Part shown: positions 28,031 through 35,900 of the stretch, piece by piece | Layout of the letters: every line of letters begins with the position of its first letter | How positions within the stretch are numbered: position 1 is the first letter of the stretch | Assembly (NCBI RefSeq): GCF_018494055.1 | Contig: NZ_JABBFQ010000001.1 | Span: 1-64,000 of the forward strand | Direction: 5' to 3' | DNA length: 64,000 bases | DNA from: Rosenbergiella epipactidis | Lineage (GTDB): Bacteria; Pseudomonadota; Gammaproteobacteria; Enterobacterales; Enterobacteriaceae | Made by a program: the position numbers and the translations under genes | The notes under the pieces: generated by a model | What the model was told of the DNA's origin: nothing | What the model saw: only the letters and a program-made list of their open reading frames with translations | Database searches by the model: none

Positions 28031-28491
28031 TTTTTTTTAATAAAGAGTTTGAAAGGAACTTACTAATCAAGGTAATTAAATTACCCTCAATTCCTAATGA
28101 AATTTCAAAATTGATTGATGATGGTTTTGTTATTCACTCAGATGGCTGCATTTTTTTTAAAGAAAAACAACCTATTGACACTGGAAGCGATAATGAAAGT
28201 TTTTTTGATAAAACTGAGCAAGAGTGCTTTTATAATGAGCTAAGAGTTAGTGATTATATTGAGGATGATATTGTATCTGTAGCCGTTAATGTCTCAGAAA
28301 TGATAGCTGAAAAGTTACACAAAACGATGCCCTCTAAATCTTTTGAAATAGTCACATCTTTCGACAATTTTGATGGTGAGATAGATGCAGTAATCAAACT
28401 TCATACTCTAAGGAAAGAAGAATCACCATATATTGACATACAATCTATTGATGAATATCAACAGCCACTTTTTATATGTAGGACTGGATAA
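28027..28491 (+). CDS. cdiI: Putative immunity protein of module 6
   Basis: The 154-residue protein (MIFFNKEFERNLLIKVIKLP...) overlaps the toxin stop by four bases and is preceded by GGGGGAG. It is strongly acidic and Phe-rich, and the gene is markedly AT-rich. Assignment rests on position; no family is recognised. No clear terminator follows. The next 90 bases are AT-rich without a gene, then repeat A begins. Confidence 0.72.
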   Translation: MIFFNKEFERNLLIKVIKLPSIPNEISKLIDDGFVIHSDGCIFFKEKQPIDTGSDNESFFDKTEQECFYNELRVSDYIEDDIVSVAVNVSEMIAEKLHKTMPSKSFEIVTSFDNFDGEIDAVIKLHTLRKEESPYIDIQSIDEYQQPLFICRTG

Positions 28492-28580
28492 TAAAAATTC
28501 CTAAAACTAAGTATGGGTAGCTGGGGATTAACTTTATAATATTGGAGATTGAATAGTGCGTAGAGGAAAAATTTAGTTAC

Positions 28581-28677
28581 CTCGATAAACGCAGTAGGAA
28601 AAAACTTGTTGTAACTCACGGAAAGCACAGGGAAAAATGGTGTACGCTGGCTAAGTGAACGTCGGAAAGAGTTGTTG
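28581..28677 (+). repeat. Direct repeat A, joined to VENN of module 7
   Basis: About 97 bases match 38436-38531. The last 70 (28608-28677) differ from that copy at one position only (C/T at 28645). The right end runs into GTTGAGAATAAC, the VENN codons. In one frame the repeat reads TGKNGVRWLSERRKELL, a motif partly kept in copy C at 22010. No symE relic precedes this module, unlike most others. Confidence 0.85.
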
Positions 28678-28799
28678 TTGAGAATAACCTGATGGGCGGT
28701 ACTGAGGACGGTCAGGAGAAGTTCGCTAGAGAGCATGGCAAGAATATCGCCTCCTGTGCGGACAATCCGGGTTCAGCGTCCTGCTAGAAAGGTCTGGCG

Positions 28800-29450
28800 A
28801 TGCAGGATGCGTTGACGGTTGTGCTTCCAGCAGGGCTTGGTGGCGGAGTGCTGATTGCAGCAACGCCAGAAATAGCCGCTATTCTGAAGGCTGGAGTTGA
28901 ATCCTGTGCCGGTGCGCTGGCGTTGTGTATTAACAACCTTGGTCTTCAGGCTTCAGAGATTATCGTTCCAGGTGGAGTCGGAGCCGGTGGTGCGATAGGG
29001 ATAGGTAAGACAGCGGCTGAAGCTACGGCGGCGAAAGCAGAGGTTGTGGCGGCTAATGCGGCACATAACGCTGCAAATTATTCCAGGCTGAAAATGGATT
29101 TGAAAACTACCCAGGCAGCAAACGAAGTTGTTGAAAGTTTACGTACTACGGGAAATTTGCCAACAAACTACGTTACAAAACAGTCTGCTATGGAAAATGG
29201 CTGGAAATCAGGAAAAGCTTTAAATAATAGTGTTCCGGGCGGGCAAATCGGTGGTGATGTATTTAGAGATGCAGATAATGTATTACCGTCTGCACCAGGA
29301 CGAGTTTGGCGGGAGGCTGATATTGGGATAGATGGTACAATGTCCAGAGGTAACCAGCCAGGAACACGTTTGCTATATTCAAGCGATGGACTTCTTTATA
29401 TCACAACAGACCACTACAAAACGGCTACTTCAGTAGGAACATGGAAATGA
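28800..29450 (+). CDS. Orphan CdiA-CT module 7, barnase-family RNase toxin
   Basis: The fragment begins at VENN (28677-28688). An amber codon at 28785-28787 replaces the Gln found at the same place in module 1 (SASCQKG), so the open frame restarts at ATG 28800. The entry domain matches module 1 (QDALTVVLPAGLGGGVLIAA). The C-terminal domain is clearly barnase-like: LPTNYVTKQSAMENGW, PGGQIGGDVF, WREADI, GTRLLYSSDGLLY and TTDHYKT. Catalytic residues equivalent to barnase Glu73, Arg87 and His102 are encoded at 29313, 29367 and 29412. The toxin part is intact. The amber codon would block expression after simple recombination upstream of it. Confidence 0.9.
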   Translation: MQDALTVVLPAGLGGGVLIAATPEIAAILKAGVESCAGALALCINNLGLQASEIIVPGGVGAGGAIGIGKTAAEATAAKAEVVAANAAHNAANYSRLKMDLKTTQAANEVVESLRTTGNLPTNYVTKQSAMENGWKSGKALNNSVPGGQIGGDVFRDADNVLPSAPGRVWREADIGIDGTMSRGNQPGTRLLYSSDGLLYITTDHYKTATSVGTWK

Positions 29451-29743
29451 TGGATCGTGAAATCATACTTGATGGGAATCGTGTTCAATCTATGGACGAC
29501 TTTCATGATCTATTGTCCCAGATGTTGGATTTTGGTCCTTATTACGGGCGGAATCTTAATGCGCTGTGGGATCGTCTAAGTACGGATGTTGAAAGACCGA
29601 TTAAAATTATTTGGTTAAACTCTGAATTATCAAAGAAATATCTTGGTGAATATTTTGATAAGATCATTCAAATTTTCGAGGAAACTAGACAGCAGGACAT
29701 TAAGTTCAACTGGGATGAAAAATTTGACTATGTGTTGAAATAA
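29447..29743 (+). CDS. cdiI: Barstar-family immunity protein
   Basis: The 98-residue protein MMDREIILDGNRVQSMDDFH continues with LDFGPYYGRNLNALWDRL and RPIKIIWLNSE. This is the barstar fold pattern, including the YYG-NL-ALWD helix that plugs the barnase active site. The start at 29447 overlaps the toxin stop as ATGA, with AGGA eight bases upstream. An ATG at 29441 is possible but too close to that site. It is a cognate pair with the barnase toxin. Confidence 0.93.
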   Translation: MMDREIILDGNRVQSMDDFHDLLSQMLDFGPYYGRNLNALWDRLSTDVERPIKIIWLNSELSKKYLGEYFDKIIQIFEETRQQDIKFNWDEKFDYVLK

Positions 29744-29748
29744 TAAAA

Positions 29749-29777
29749 ATCCCGCCCTTTATCTGGCGGGATTTTTT
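29749..29777 (+). terminator. Terminator after module 7
   Basis: AATCCCGCC / GGCGGGATT stem with a CTTTATCT loop and a six-T run, six bases after the barstar stop. Confidence 0.9.
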
Positions 29778-29786
29778 ACCTGTAGT

Positions 29787-30023
29787 TCAGTCAGTTATTA
29801 GCCGTATGACCAGTTGCCCGTGCTCAACCGCCACGGTAACTGGTGTATCGGTCGCAAACCCCGCCTCCTCTAACCAGTTGCCCTTTAGATTAAGGCTGGA
29901 GCAGCGACTGTAATAGGTGGTCATATCATTACGATCAGCGTGACGGATACTGGTATATCCCACCTTCAGCCGTCGTAATGCTTTGGAAATACTTACTTCT
30001 GGCTTAGTATTGTGCTTAGTCAT
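29787..30023 (-). CDS. symE: SymE-family toxin, complete copy
   Basis: The 78-residue protein MTKHNTKPEVSISKALRRLK continues with LKVGYTSIRHADRND, SLNLKGNWLEEAGFATDTPV and GQLVIRLITD. These are the features of SymE proteins (AbrB-like beta fold with the LKG-WL-AGF-TG core). It is clearly different in sequence from the other copies of the array. The ATG at 30023 is intact, but four bases upstream orphan cdiA-CT DNA begins, so any native promoter and antisense SymR-type RNA are missing. Expression is doubtful. Confidence 0.8.
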   Translation of the reverse strand: MTKHNTKPEVSISKALRRLKVGYTSIRHADRNDMTTYYSRCSSLNLKGNWLEEAGFATDTPVTVAVEHGQLVIRLITD

Positions 30024-31595
30024 AATAATGGTTTAGCCGTTGCGGGCAACAAGGAAAAAAGCGATAGCTTAACCACCCATGCTGCGGTGAGTGATGGCAC
30101 GATAATTATCAACGACACGGCCAAGCAGCAACAGAATGTTGATGACCTTAGCCGCGATGTAGCCCATGCGAATCAGACGCTTAGCCCGATATTCGATAAG
30201 GAAAAAGAGCAGCAACGGATGCAGACGCTGCAGTTAATCGGTGAAATAGGTAATCAAGCCGCCGATATCGCGCGTACGCAAGGGGAGATAGCAGGGTTTA
30301 CCGCCGCTAAAGCTGAGCATCCCACCTATACCGATGACCAACTGCGTGAGACAGTCGAGTTTAAACAAGCGAGCCAGCCTTTTGGAACCGGCGGTGACAT
30401 ACAGCGGGCTATTACCGCCTCAACCGCCGCAATACAAGGGTTGGCGGGGGGAGATATCGCTAAGGCCTTAGCAGGGGGGAGCGCCCCTTATTTAGCCGAG
30501 GTTATCCATCGCCAAACGACCTCTGCCGACGGAGAGGTAAATAAAACTGCCAACCTAATGGCGCATGCGGTAGTGAATGCGGCGTTATCCCTGGCGAAAG
30601 GTGAAAATGCGTTAGCGGGAGCCAGTAGTGCGGTGACCGCCGAGGCGGTGGGGCTGATTTCAGAGGCGTATTATGATAAAAAGCCTTCTGAGCTGGATGA
30701 GTCACAGAAACAAACCATTAGTGCCTTAGCCAGTTTAGCCGCAGGATTAGCGGGTGGACTGGTAGGCGGTGATACGGCGAGTGCAGTATCAGGAATGCAG
30801 ACCGGGAAGGTGACGGTTGAGAATAATTATCTGAATTCTAATGATGTGATTAAGCTCAATAAAGAGCTTGAGAATGCAGATAAAAATGGCAGCGATAAGC
30901 TCGAAGTTTATGAAAAATTCGCTGAAATTAGCAAAAAGAATCGCGAAGAGGCAGTTGCTAAAAGCTGCTCAGGTGATCCATTTTGTGCAAGTGGTGTTTT
31001 AGCCGAAGCTGAAGCTGGAACAGATGTAGCGACCAGTTTACGGCGATTGCCGATCTTTTCAAGTTTGAATAGTGACGATTTATCGCAGTTAGACCGATTT
31101 GTACTGGCAGAAAATGAAGAAAGCGCGAGAGCGATTTATCAGTCACTGCCGGAATATGTAAAGGTTGCGCTATATACCAAGGAAGCAGGTGAAACGATAG
31201 GGTTTGGTGCTGCTGTCGGTGGGAAAGGCTTATCGGCGCTGGGTGTTATTGGGAAGGGTGGGAAAGGGAGTCCATTGCCTACACTTAAGTCGACTACTGC
31301 GGCAAATGGTCTGAATTATCAATCCAACCCAAAACATACACCAGGACAGCAAGGATATAGCCTTAAAGCTGGTACTGAGCCTAAAAACTCAATTTCCCTG
31401 TTTGGTAATTCAATTGAAGCTGGAAAAAAACGATATTCAATTGATTCTGAGGGAAATGTCCATCAATTTACAAATACAAATGATGGGACATGGCACTGGT
31501 CTGGTAGCACAGGAGACAAAACTGTCCCATTAAAGAAAAGTGATGTCCCAAATAGTGTTAAAAAAGAGTTCGGCTTACCTGGAAAATGGAGGTGA
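30012..31595 (+). CDS. Orphan CdiA-CT module 8, same toxin family as main CdiA
   Basis: cdiA homology begins at 30027; the GTG at 30012 lies antisense to symE. The pretoxin block has the AAKAEHPTYTDDQLRE variant, and VENN is at 30816-30827. A Lys/Glu-rich entry segment follows (NSNDVIKLNKELENADKNG...). The final domain (NGLNYQSNPKHTPGQQGYSL, KAGTEPKNSISLFGNS, KKRYSIDSEGNVHQF, DGTWHWSGSTGD) aligns with the end of the main CdiA but is clearly diverged. It carries a different C-terminal tail (KKEFGLPGKWR). Its biochemical activity is not recognised. Confidence 0.82.
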   Translation: MLSHNNGLAVAGNKEKSDSLTTHAAVSDGTIIINDTAKQQQNVDDLSRDVAHANQTLSPIFDKEKEQQRMQTLQLIGEIGNQAADIARTQGEIAGFTAAKAEHPTYTDDQLRETVEFKQASQPFGTGGDIQRAITASTAAIQGLAGGDIAKALAGGSAPYLAEVIHRQTTSADGEVNKTANLMAHAVVNAALSLAKGENALAGASSAVTAEAVGLISEAYYDKKPSELDESQKQTISALASLAAGLAGGLVGGDTASAVSGMQTGKVTVENNYLNSNDVIKLNKELENADKNGSDKLEVYEKFAEISKKNREEAVAKSCSGDPFCASGVLAEAEAGTDVATSLRRLPIFSSLNSDDLSQLDRFVLAENEESARAIYQSLPEYVKVALYTKEAGETIGFGAAVGGKGLSALGVIGKGGKGSPLPTLKSTTAANGLNYQSNPKHTPGQQGYSLKAGTEPKNSISLFGNSIEAGKKRYSIDSEGNVHQFTNTNDGTWHWSGSTGDKTVPLKKSDVPNSVKKEFGLPGKWR

Positions 31596-31597
31596 AT

Positions 31598-32140
31598 ATG
31601 ATCTTTGGTAATCCATATCGGTTTGCTATTTGGACAGAATATGTCCCTCAGTGGAGTGAGTCTTATAAGAATGGACTATTCTATTTAATTATTAATGGAA
31701 ATTTGTATCCTGGTGATATCAGAACATCAACATTATCTTCTGATCTCTATGAAATCATTGATAATGATTGCGCTTTGATATCACATCCTGAAAATGAGGG
31801 AATCTTTATTTTACCCACAGAAGATGCTTTTAAGCATTTGTTTGATTTAGCTTATCCTGAATCTTCTGAAGAAAATGAATATCCTGACCAATTACTAGAT
31901 TATTGTATCACATGCCCGAATATTAGTGATTTTGGTGGATGTTTCTTTGCGGTTGCAGATAAAAAGTCGTTAAGAATTCTTGGCGGAGTGACAGAACATC
32001 TTGTTAAAGATGAAAGTCAAGAAAGAAATATATGGCAACGCATTGATAAACCATTAATAGAAGATATAACTATACCAAAAGATGAAATAAAAGAAATCAT
32101 GGCCAATGTGAGAGAATATGCAAGTTCTCTTTTAAAATAA
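31598..32140 (+). CDS. cdiI: Imm42-like immunity protein of module 8
   Basis: The 180-residue protein begins MIFGNPYRFAIWTEYVPQWS and shares its N-terminal signature (M-I-x-G-N-P-Y), the F-LI-NG-L-P-G core and an acidic C-terminus with the main CdiI. The start at 31598, two bases after the toxin stop, has GGAGGTGA just upstream; an ATG at 31586 would lie on it. The divergence of both toxin and immunity from the main pair suggests a separate specificity group. Confidence 0.83.
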   Translation: MIFGNPYRFAIWTEYVPQWSESYKNGLFYLIINGNLYPGDIRTSTLSSDLYEIIDNDCALISHPENEGIFILPTEDAFKHLFDLAYPESSEENEYPDQLLDYCITCPNISDFGGCFFAVADKKSLRILGGVTEHLVKDESQERNIWQRIDKPLIEDITIPKDEIKEIMANVREYASSLLK

Positions 32141-32143
32141 AAA

Positions 32144-32166
32144 AATCCCGGCCATCAAGCCGGGAT
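32144..32166 (+). terminator. Terminator after module 8
   Basis: ATCCCGGC / GCCGGGAT stem with a CATCAA loop, then CTTATTA. It belongs to the shared module hairpin family. Confidence 0.75.
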
Positions 32167-32181
32167 CTTATTACCCGCCAA

Positions 32182-32397
32182 TCACTCCTCAGCCAGCCGA
32201 ATAATCAACTCTCCCTGCTGACAACTCACTTCAACCTTCCTGCCCGTCTCAAATCCCAGCTCTCCCATCCAGTGGCCTTTAAGAATAATTGATGGCGAAG
32301 GCTGATGTTTAATGTGATCCCGAACATATCCCACGGTATAACGTCTTGATTGAGTTGTGGGTGTGCCTGTCTCTGGCTTATGATGTGTCTTAGCCAT
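32182..32397 (-). CDS. symE: SymE-family toxin, complete with own upstream region
   Basis: The 71-residue protein MAKTHHKPETGTPTTQSRRY continues with TVGYVRDHIKHQPSPSIILK and GHWMGELGFETGRKVEVSCQ and ends GELIIRLAEE. It is the intact version of the relics scattered through the array. AGGAG lies six bases before the ATG at 32397. The 5' region to 32469 is its own and not cdiA-derived. It contains a short hairpin (AGGTG / CACCT near 32436-32451) on which an antisense RNA could sit. SymE toxins damage nucleic acids and are normally held by an antisense RNA and LexA. No LexA box was seen. Confidence 0.85.
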   Translation of the reverse strand: MAKTHHKPETGTPTTQSRRYTVGYVRDHIKHQPSPSIILKGHWMGELGFETGRKVEVSCQQGELIIRLAEE

Positions 32398-32469
32398 AAT
32401 CAACTCCTGCTTAGTTGGTTGTGGTTAGCGGGCTGAGGTGCTCGAACACCTTAGTTCCGCGTCGGTTAA

Positions 32470-32856
32470 CTACTCTATTTTACCAATCACGTTATCCAGC
32501 ATCTCAGAAACAAACTTCTGCTTGGTCATCGGCATCTGCCGGATCATATCTATCTGTTGTTCCAGACGTGATGCCGGGCCGCGCTTAGCTGTTCGCTTGG
32601 CGGGAAGTCCTAGTAACTCATCCAGCGACAAGTTCAGGATCTGCACCAACTGTGGCAGCAGTGAAGCAGAAACCTTAAGTCGCCCGCCCTCGTAGTGCGC
32701 CATTGTCTGCTGGGCTATCCCCAGCTTCTCGGCCAACTGTTGCTGAGTCAGTTGTTGCTCTTTTCTTGCCAGTGCAACCCTTGTGCCTAGCTCTCTGAAA
32801 AACTGTTCATCTCTGCTGTTCATGGCATTACGTTGCTGTTGAGTAAGTGGTGCCAT
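32470..32856 (-). CDS. XRE-family transcriptional regulator
   Basis: The 128-residue protein has a helix-turn-helix at about residues 22-77 (ELGTRVALARKEQQLTQQQL, AEKLGIAQQTMAHYEGGRLK, then LPQLVQILNLSLDELLGL). A basic linker (PAKRTAKRGPASRLEQQ) and a C-terminal helix follow. It is divergent from the primase gene across a 112-base spacer that carries nested inverted repeats. The likely role is repression of itself and of the primase/recombinase operon, as in many mobile elements. Confidence 0.85.
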   Translation of the reverse strand: MAPLTQQQRNAMNSRDEQFFRELGTRVALARKEQQLTQQQLAEKLGIAQQTMAHYEGGRLKVSASLLPQLVQILNLSLDELLGLPAKRTAKRGPASRLEQQIDMIRQMPMTKQKFVSEMLDNVIGKIE

Positions 32857-32878
32857 GATGATACTCCCTGTTCTGAAT

Positions 32879-32923
32879 AACTCTGTTGACAGTACTCCGA
32901 TATAGAGTACTCTGCAATAGAGT
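32879..32923. promoter_or_regulatory. Nested inverted repeats, putative XRE operator
   Basis: AGTACTC-N7-GAGTACT (32891-32911) is nested inside AACTCT ... AGAGTT (32879-32923). The repeats lie between the divergent regulator and primase genes, and a TTGACA sequence begins at 32886 within the array. Placement and symmetry suit autoregulation by the XRE protein. Binding is not shown. Confidence 0.5.
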
Positions 32924-32968
32924 TATTTTTACTATTTTGCTATTGACAGGTTTTTGCAGGAGGCAGAA

Positions 32969-35900
32969 ATGGGTAAAGGACGAATAACCCCGGAAGAGCT
33001 GGAACAGCTAAAGCACACCGTGCCGTTAGAGGTGTTAGCCGAATCACAAGGCTATACGCTGCGTAAGCAGGGCAAAGACTATGTTGTACTCTGCCCCTTC
33101 CACACCGAGAAAACCCCTTCCTGCGTTATCTCGCCGGGCAAAAACCTCTATCACTGCTTTGGTTGCGGGGCGGCGGGGTCGGTGCTGGACTGGCTGCAAC
33201 ACACTCAACGGCTCACCTATCCACAGACACTGCAACGGTTGCGAGAACTGGCGGGATCATCTTCTTCGCTGCCAGCATCCTCTTCTTCAGCCGCCGTTCC
33301 TGCTTCGCCGCCTGCTCGCCAGACTCTGACCGATTTAGACGACGACGGCCAGGCGTTACTCAGTCAGGTCGTCAACTGGTATCACCAAAATCTGCTTAAC
33401 TCACCGGATACGCTGGTCTGGCTAGAGAAGCGCGGCCTAAATCATCCTGAACTGGTGAGCCACTTCCGGCTGGGCTTCGCCGGGGCGCATGGCGTAGCGG
33501 GTGCGCTCCCTTCGCCGTACTCGAAGGAAGGTAAAGCGTTACGCAGCCGCTTAAAACAGCTGGGCGTAATACGCGAATCTAACCACCAAGATCACTTCCG
33601 TGGCTGTCTGGTGGTGCCAGTGGTTGGCGGATCAGAGAGCTATGATCTGGCAAGTCGCGGTCGGGTGTTGCAGCTGTATGGTCGGCGCATGATAGCTGAT
33701 CACTCGATTATTAAGGGATCGGCAAAACACCTGTATCTGCCGTCACCACTGGTAGGGATCTGGAACGAAGCCGCCCTGAAAGCGTCGTCAGAAGTGATCT
33801 TGTGTGAGGCGCTGATCGACGCCATGACCTTCTGGTGTGCCGGGTATCGCAATGTGATCGCGGCGTTCGGGGTCCACGGCTTTACGGCCGGGCATCTGGC
33901 GGCGTTACAGTATCACGGCGTGAAACGTGTACTGATCGCCTTCGACCGTGACGAGGCCGGGGATAGGGGGGCGGACGCAGTTGCTGAACAGCTTAGTGGC
34001 TGTGGTATCGAGGCCTGGCGGGTACGGTTCCCACAGGGACTGGATGCGAATGCCTATGCGGTGAAAAGCGGCAATCCTGAATCGGCCTTGGCGTTGGCAC
34101 TGGAACAAGCCGTTCGGATGAATAGCGACTCTGTTGTTGCAACTGAAACCGTGACGTCCCGCAATGAATCCCCTTCTTCTTTAGCCGCCCAACCGGGCTC
34201 AACGCCTGCACATCAACCTGCTGAAACTATCGCCTGCGACATCACGGCGTCGGGTGAACTGCTGTTACGCTGTGGCCCTCGCGTCTGGCGGGTGCGGGGA
34301 TGGCAGAAAAATACACTCAGTGAAGTAATGAAGGTGAATGTACAGGTGCTGGACGAGTCAACCGGGGCGTTGCATGTGGACAGCTTCGATATGTATCACG
34401 CGAAGCAGCGGCAGGGGTATATCAGCACGGCGGCTTCTGAGTTGGCCTGTGAGCTATCGGTGATAAAACGTGAATGTGGTCGGGTGCTACTGGCGCTGGA
34501 ACAGCAGCAGGGTGAACGACTGAAGGCGGCGGAAGCGGAACAGTCCTCCGCAATGGTGACGGTATCGGGTGAGGAGGAAACCGCCGCGCTGGCGCTGCTT
34601 AACTCTCCCGACCTAGCAGAGCGCATCGTGGCCGACCTCGCTGCTTGCGGCGTGGTTGGGGAGTCGTCGAACTTACTGACGGGTTATCTGGCGGCCACCT
34701 CGCGCAAACTGGATAGGCCGTTGGCCGTGCTTATCCAGTCTTCCAGCGCGGCGGGTAAATCCTCGCTGATGGATGCCGTGTTGGGTCTGATACCGGAAGA
34801 AGAACGTATCCAGTACAGCGCGATGACCGGGCAGAGCCTGTACTACTTGGGTGAAACCTCCCTTCAGCACAAAATCCTAGCGATAGCAGAGGAGGAGGGC
34901 GTCAGGCAGGCAGCCTATGCCCTGAAGTTGTTGCAGTCGGACGGGGAACTGAAAATCGCCAGCACTGGCAAGGACGAATCGAGTGGCGAACTGGTGACGC
35001 GGGAGTACCGCGTTCAGGGACCGGTGATGCTGATGTTAACCACCACGGCCAGCGATGTGGACGAAGAGCTGCTCAACCGCTGCCTGGTGCTGACGGTGAA
35101 CGAGTCCAGAGCGCAGACCGAGGCAATACATGCGATGCAGCGTAAGGCACAGACACTGCAAGGGCTGTTGGCCACATCGGAAAAAAGTTACTTAACCCGG
35201 CTGCACCAGAACGCACAGCGGCTATTACGGCCGCTAAAGGTGGTCAATCCTTACGCAGAAAAACTAACCTTCCTGAGTGACAAAACCCGCACTCGGCGTG
35301 ACCATATGAAGTACCTGACGCTGATACAAAGTGTCGCCCTGCTGCACCAGTATCAGCGGGAGGTGAAGCGGGTTGAGCATCGCGGGCAGTGGCTGGAGTA
35401 TATCGAGGTGGTGCCGTCTGATATTACATTGGCGAACCGACTGGCGCATGAGGTGCTGGGGCGCACGCTGGACGAGATGCCGCCGCAGACGCGCAAGTTG
35501 TTGCGACTGATAATACAAATGGTCAACGGAATGGCCGAGCAACAAGGGTGTCAGAGCGCGGAAGTGCGCTTTACCCGGCGGGATATCCGCAGTTATACCA
35601 ACTGGAGCGACAGTCAGTTAAAAAACCACTGTATACGCCTGACAGAGATGGAGTACCTGCTGCTACACGGTGGCAGCCGGGGGCACCTGCTGCGTTATGA
35701 ACTGCTGTGGGACGGTGGTAACGGTGAAGAAAACTACCTGAGCGGGCTGCTGAGCGTGGAAATATCTGGTGAAAGTAATAAGGGCAGTAATCGCAAGTCT
35801 GAGTCTAAAGAAGGCAAGTCTGCCTTAAGTCTGGGTCAAGTCAGGGCCAAGTCTGACCCGCAAAAACTGACTCAGAAGCCGTCAGCGAAAGGGCTGAGTA

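Noticed and set aside
12547-30827. Possible CRISPR or short tandem repeat array
   Set aside because: The repeats are long coding duplications of the cdiA pretoxin block, not short direct repeats with spacers.
14860-32140. Rhs elements as an alternative explanation of the toxin cassettes
   Set aside because: No YD repeats or Rhs core motifs are present; all cassettes carry the CdiA pretoxin/VENN sequence.
34396-34626. Reverse frames within the primase gene
   Set aside because: They are shadows of a 1008-codon gene with clear zinc-finger, TOPRIM and P-loop motifs.
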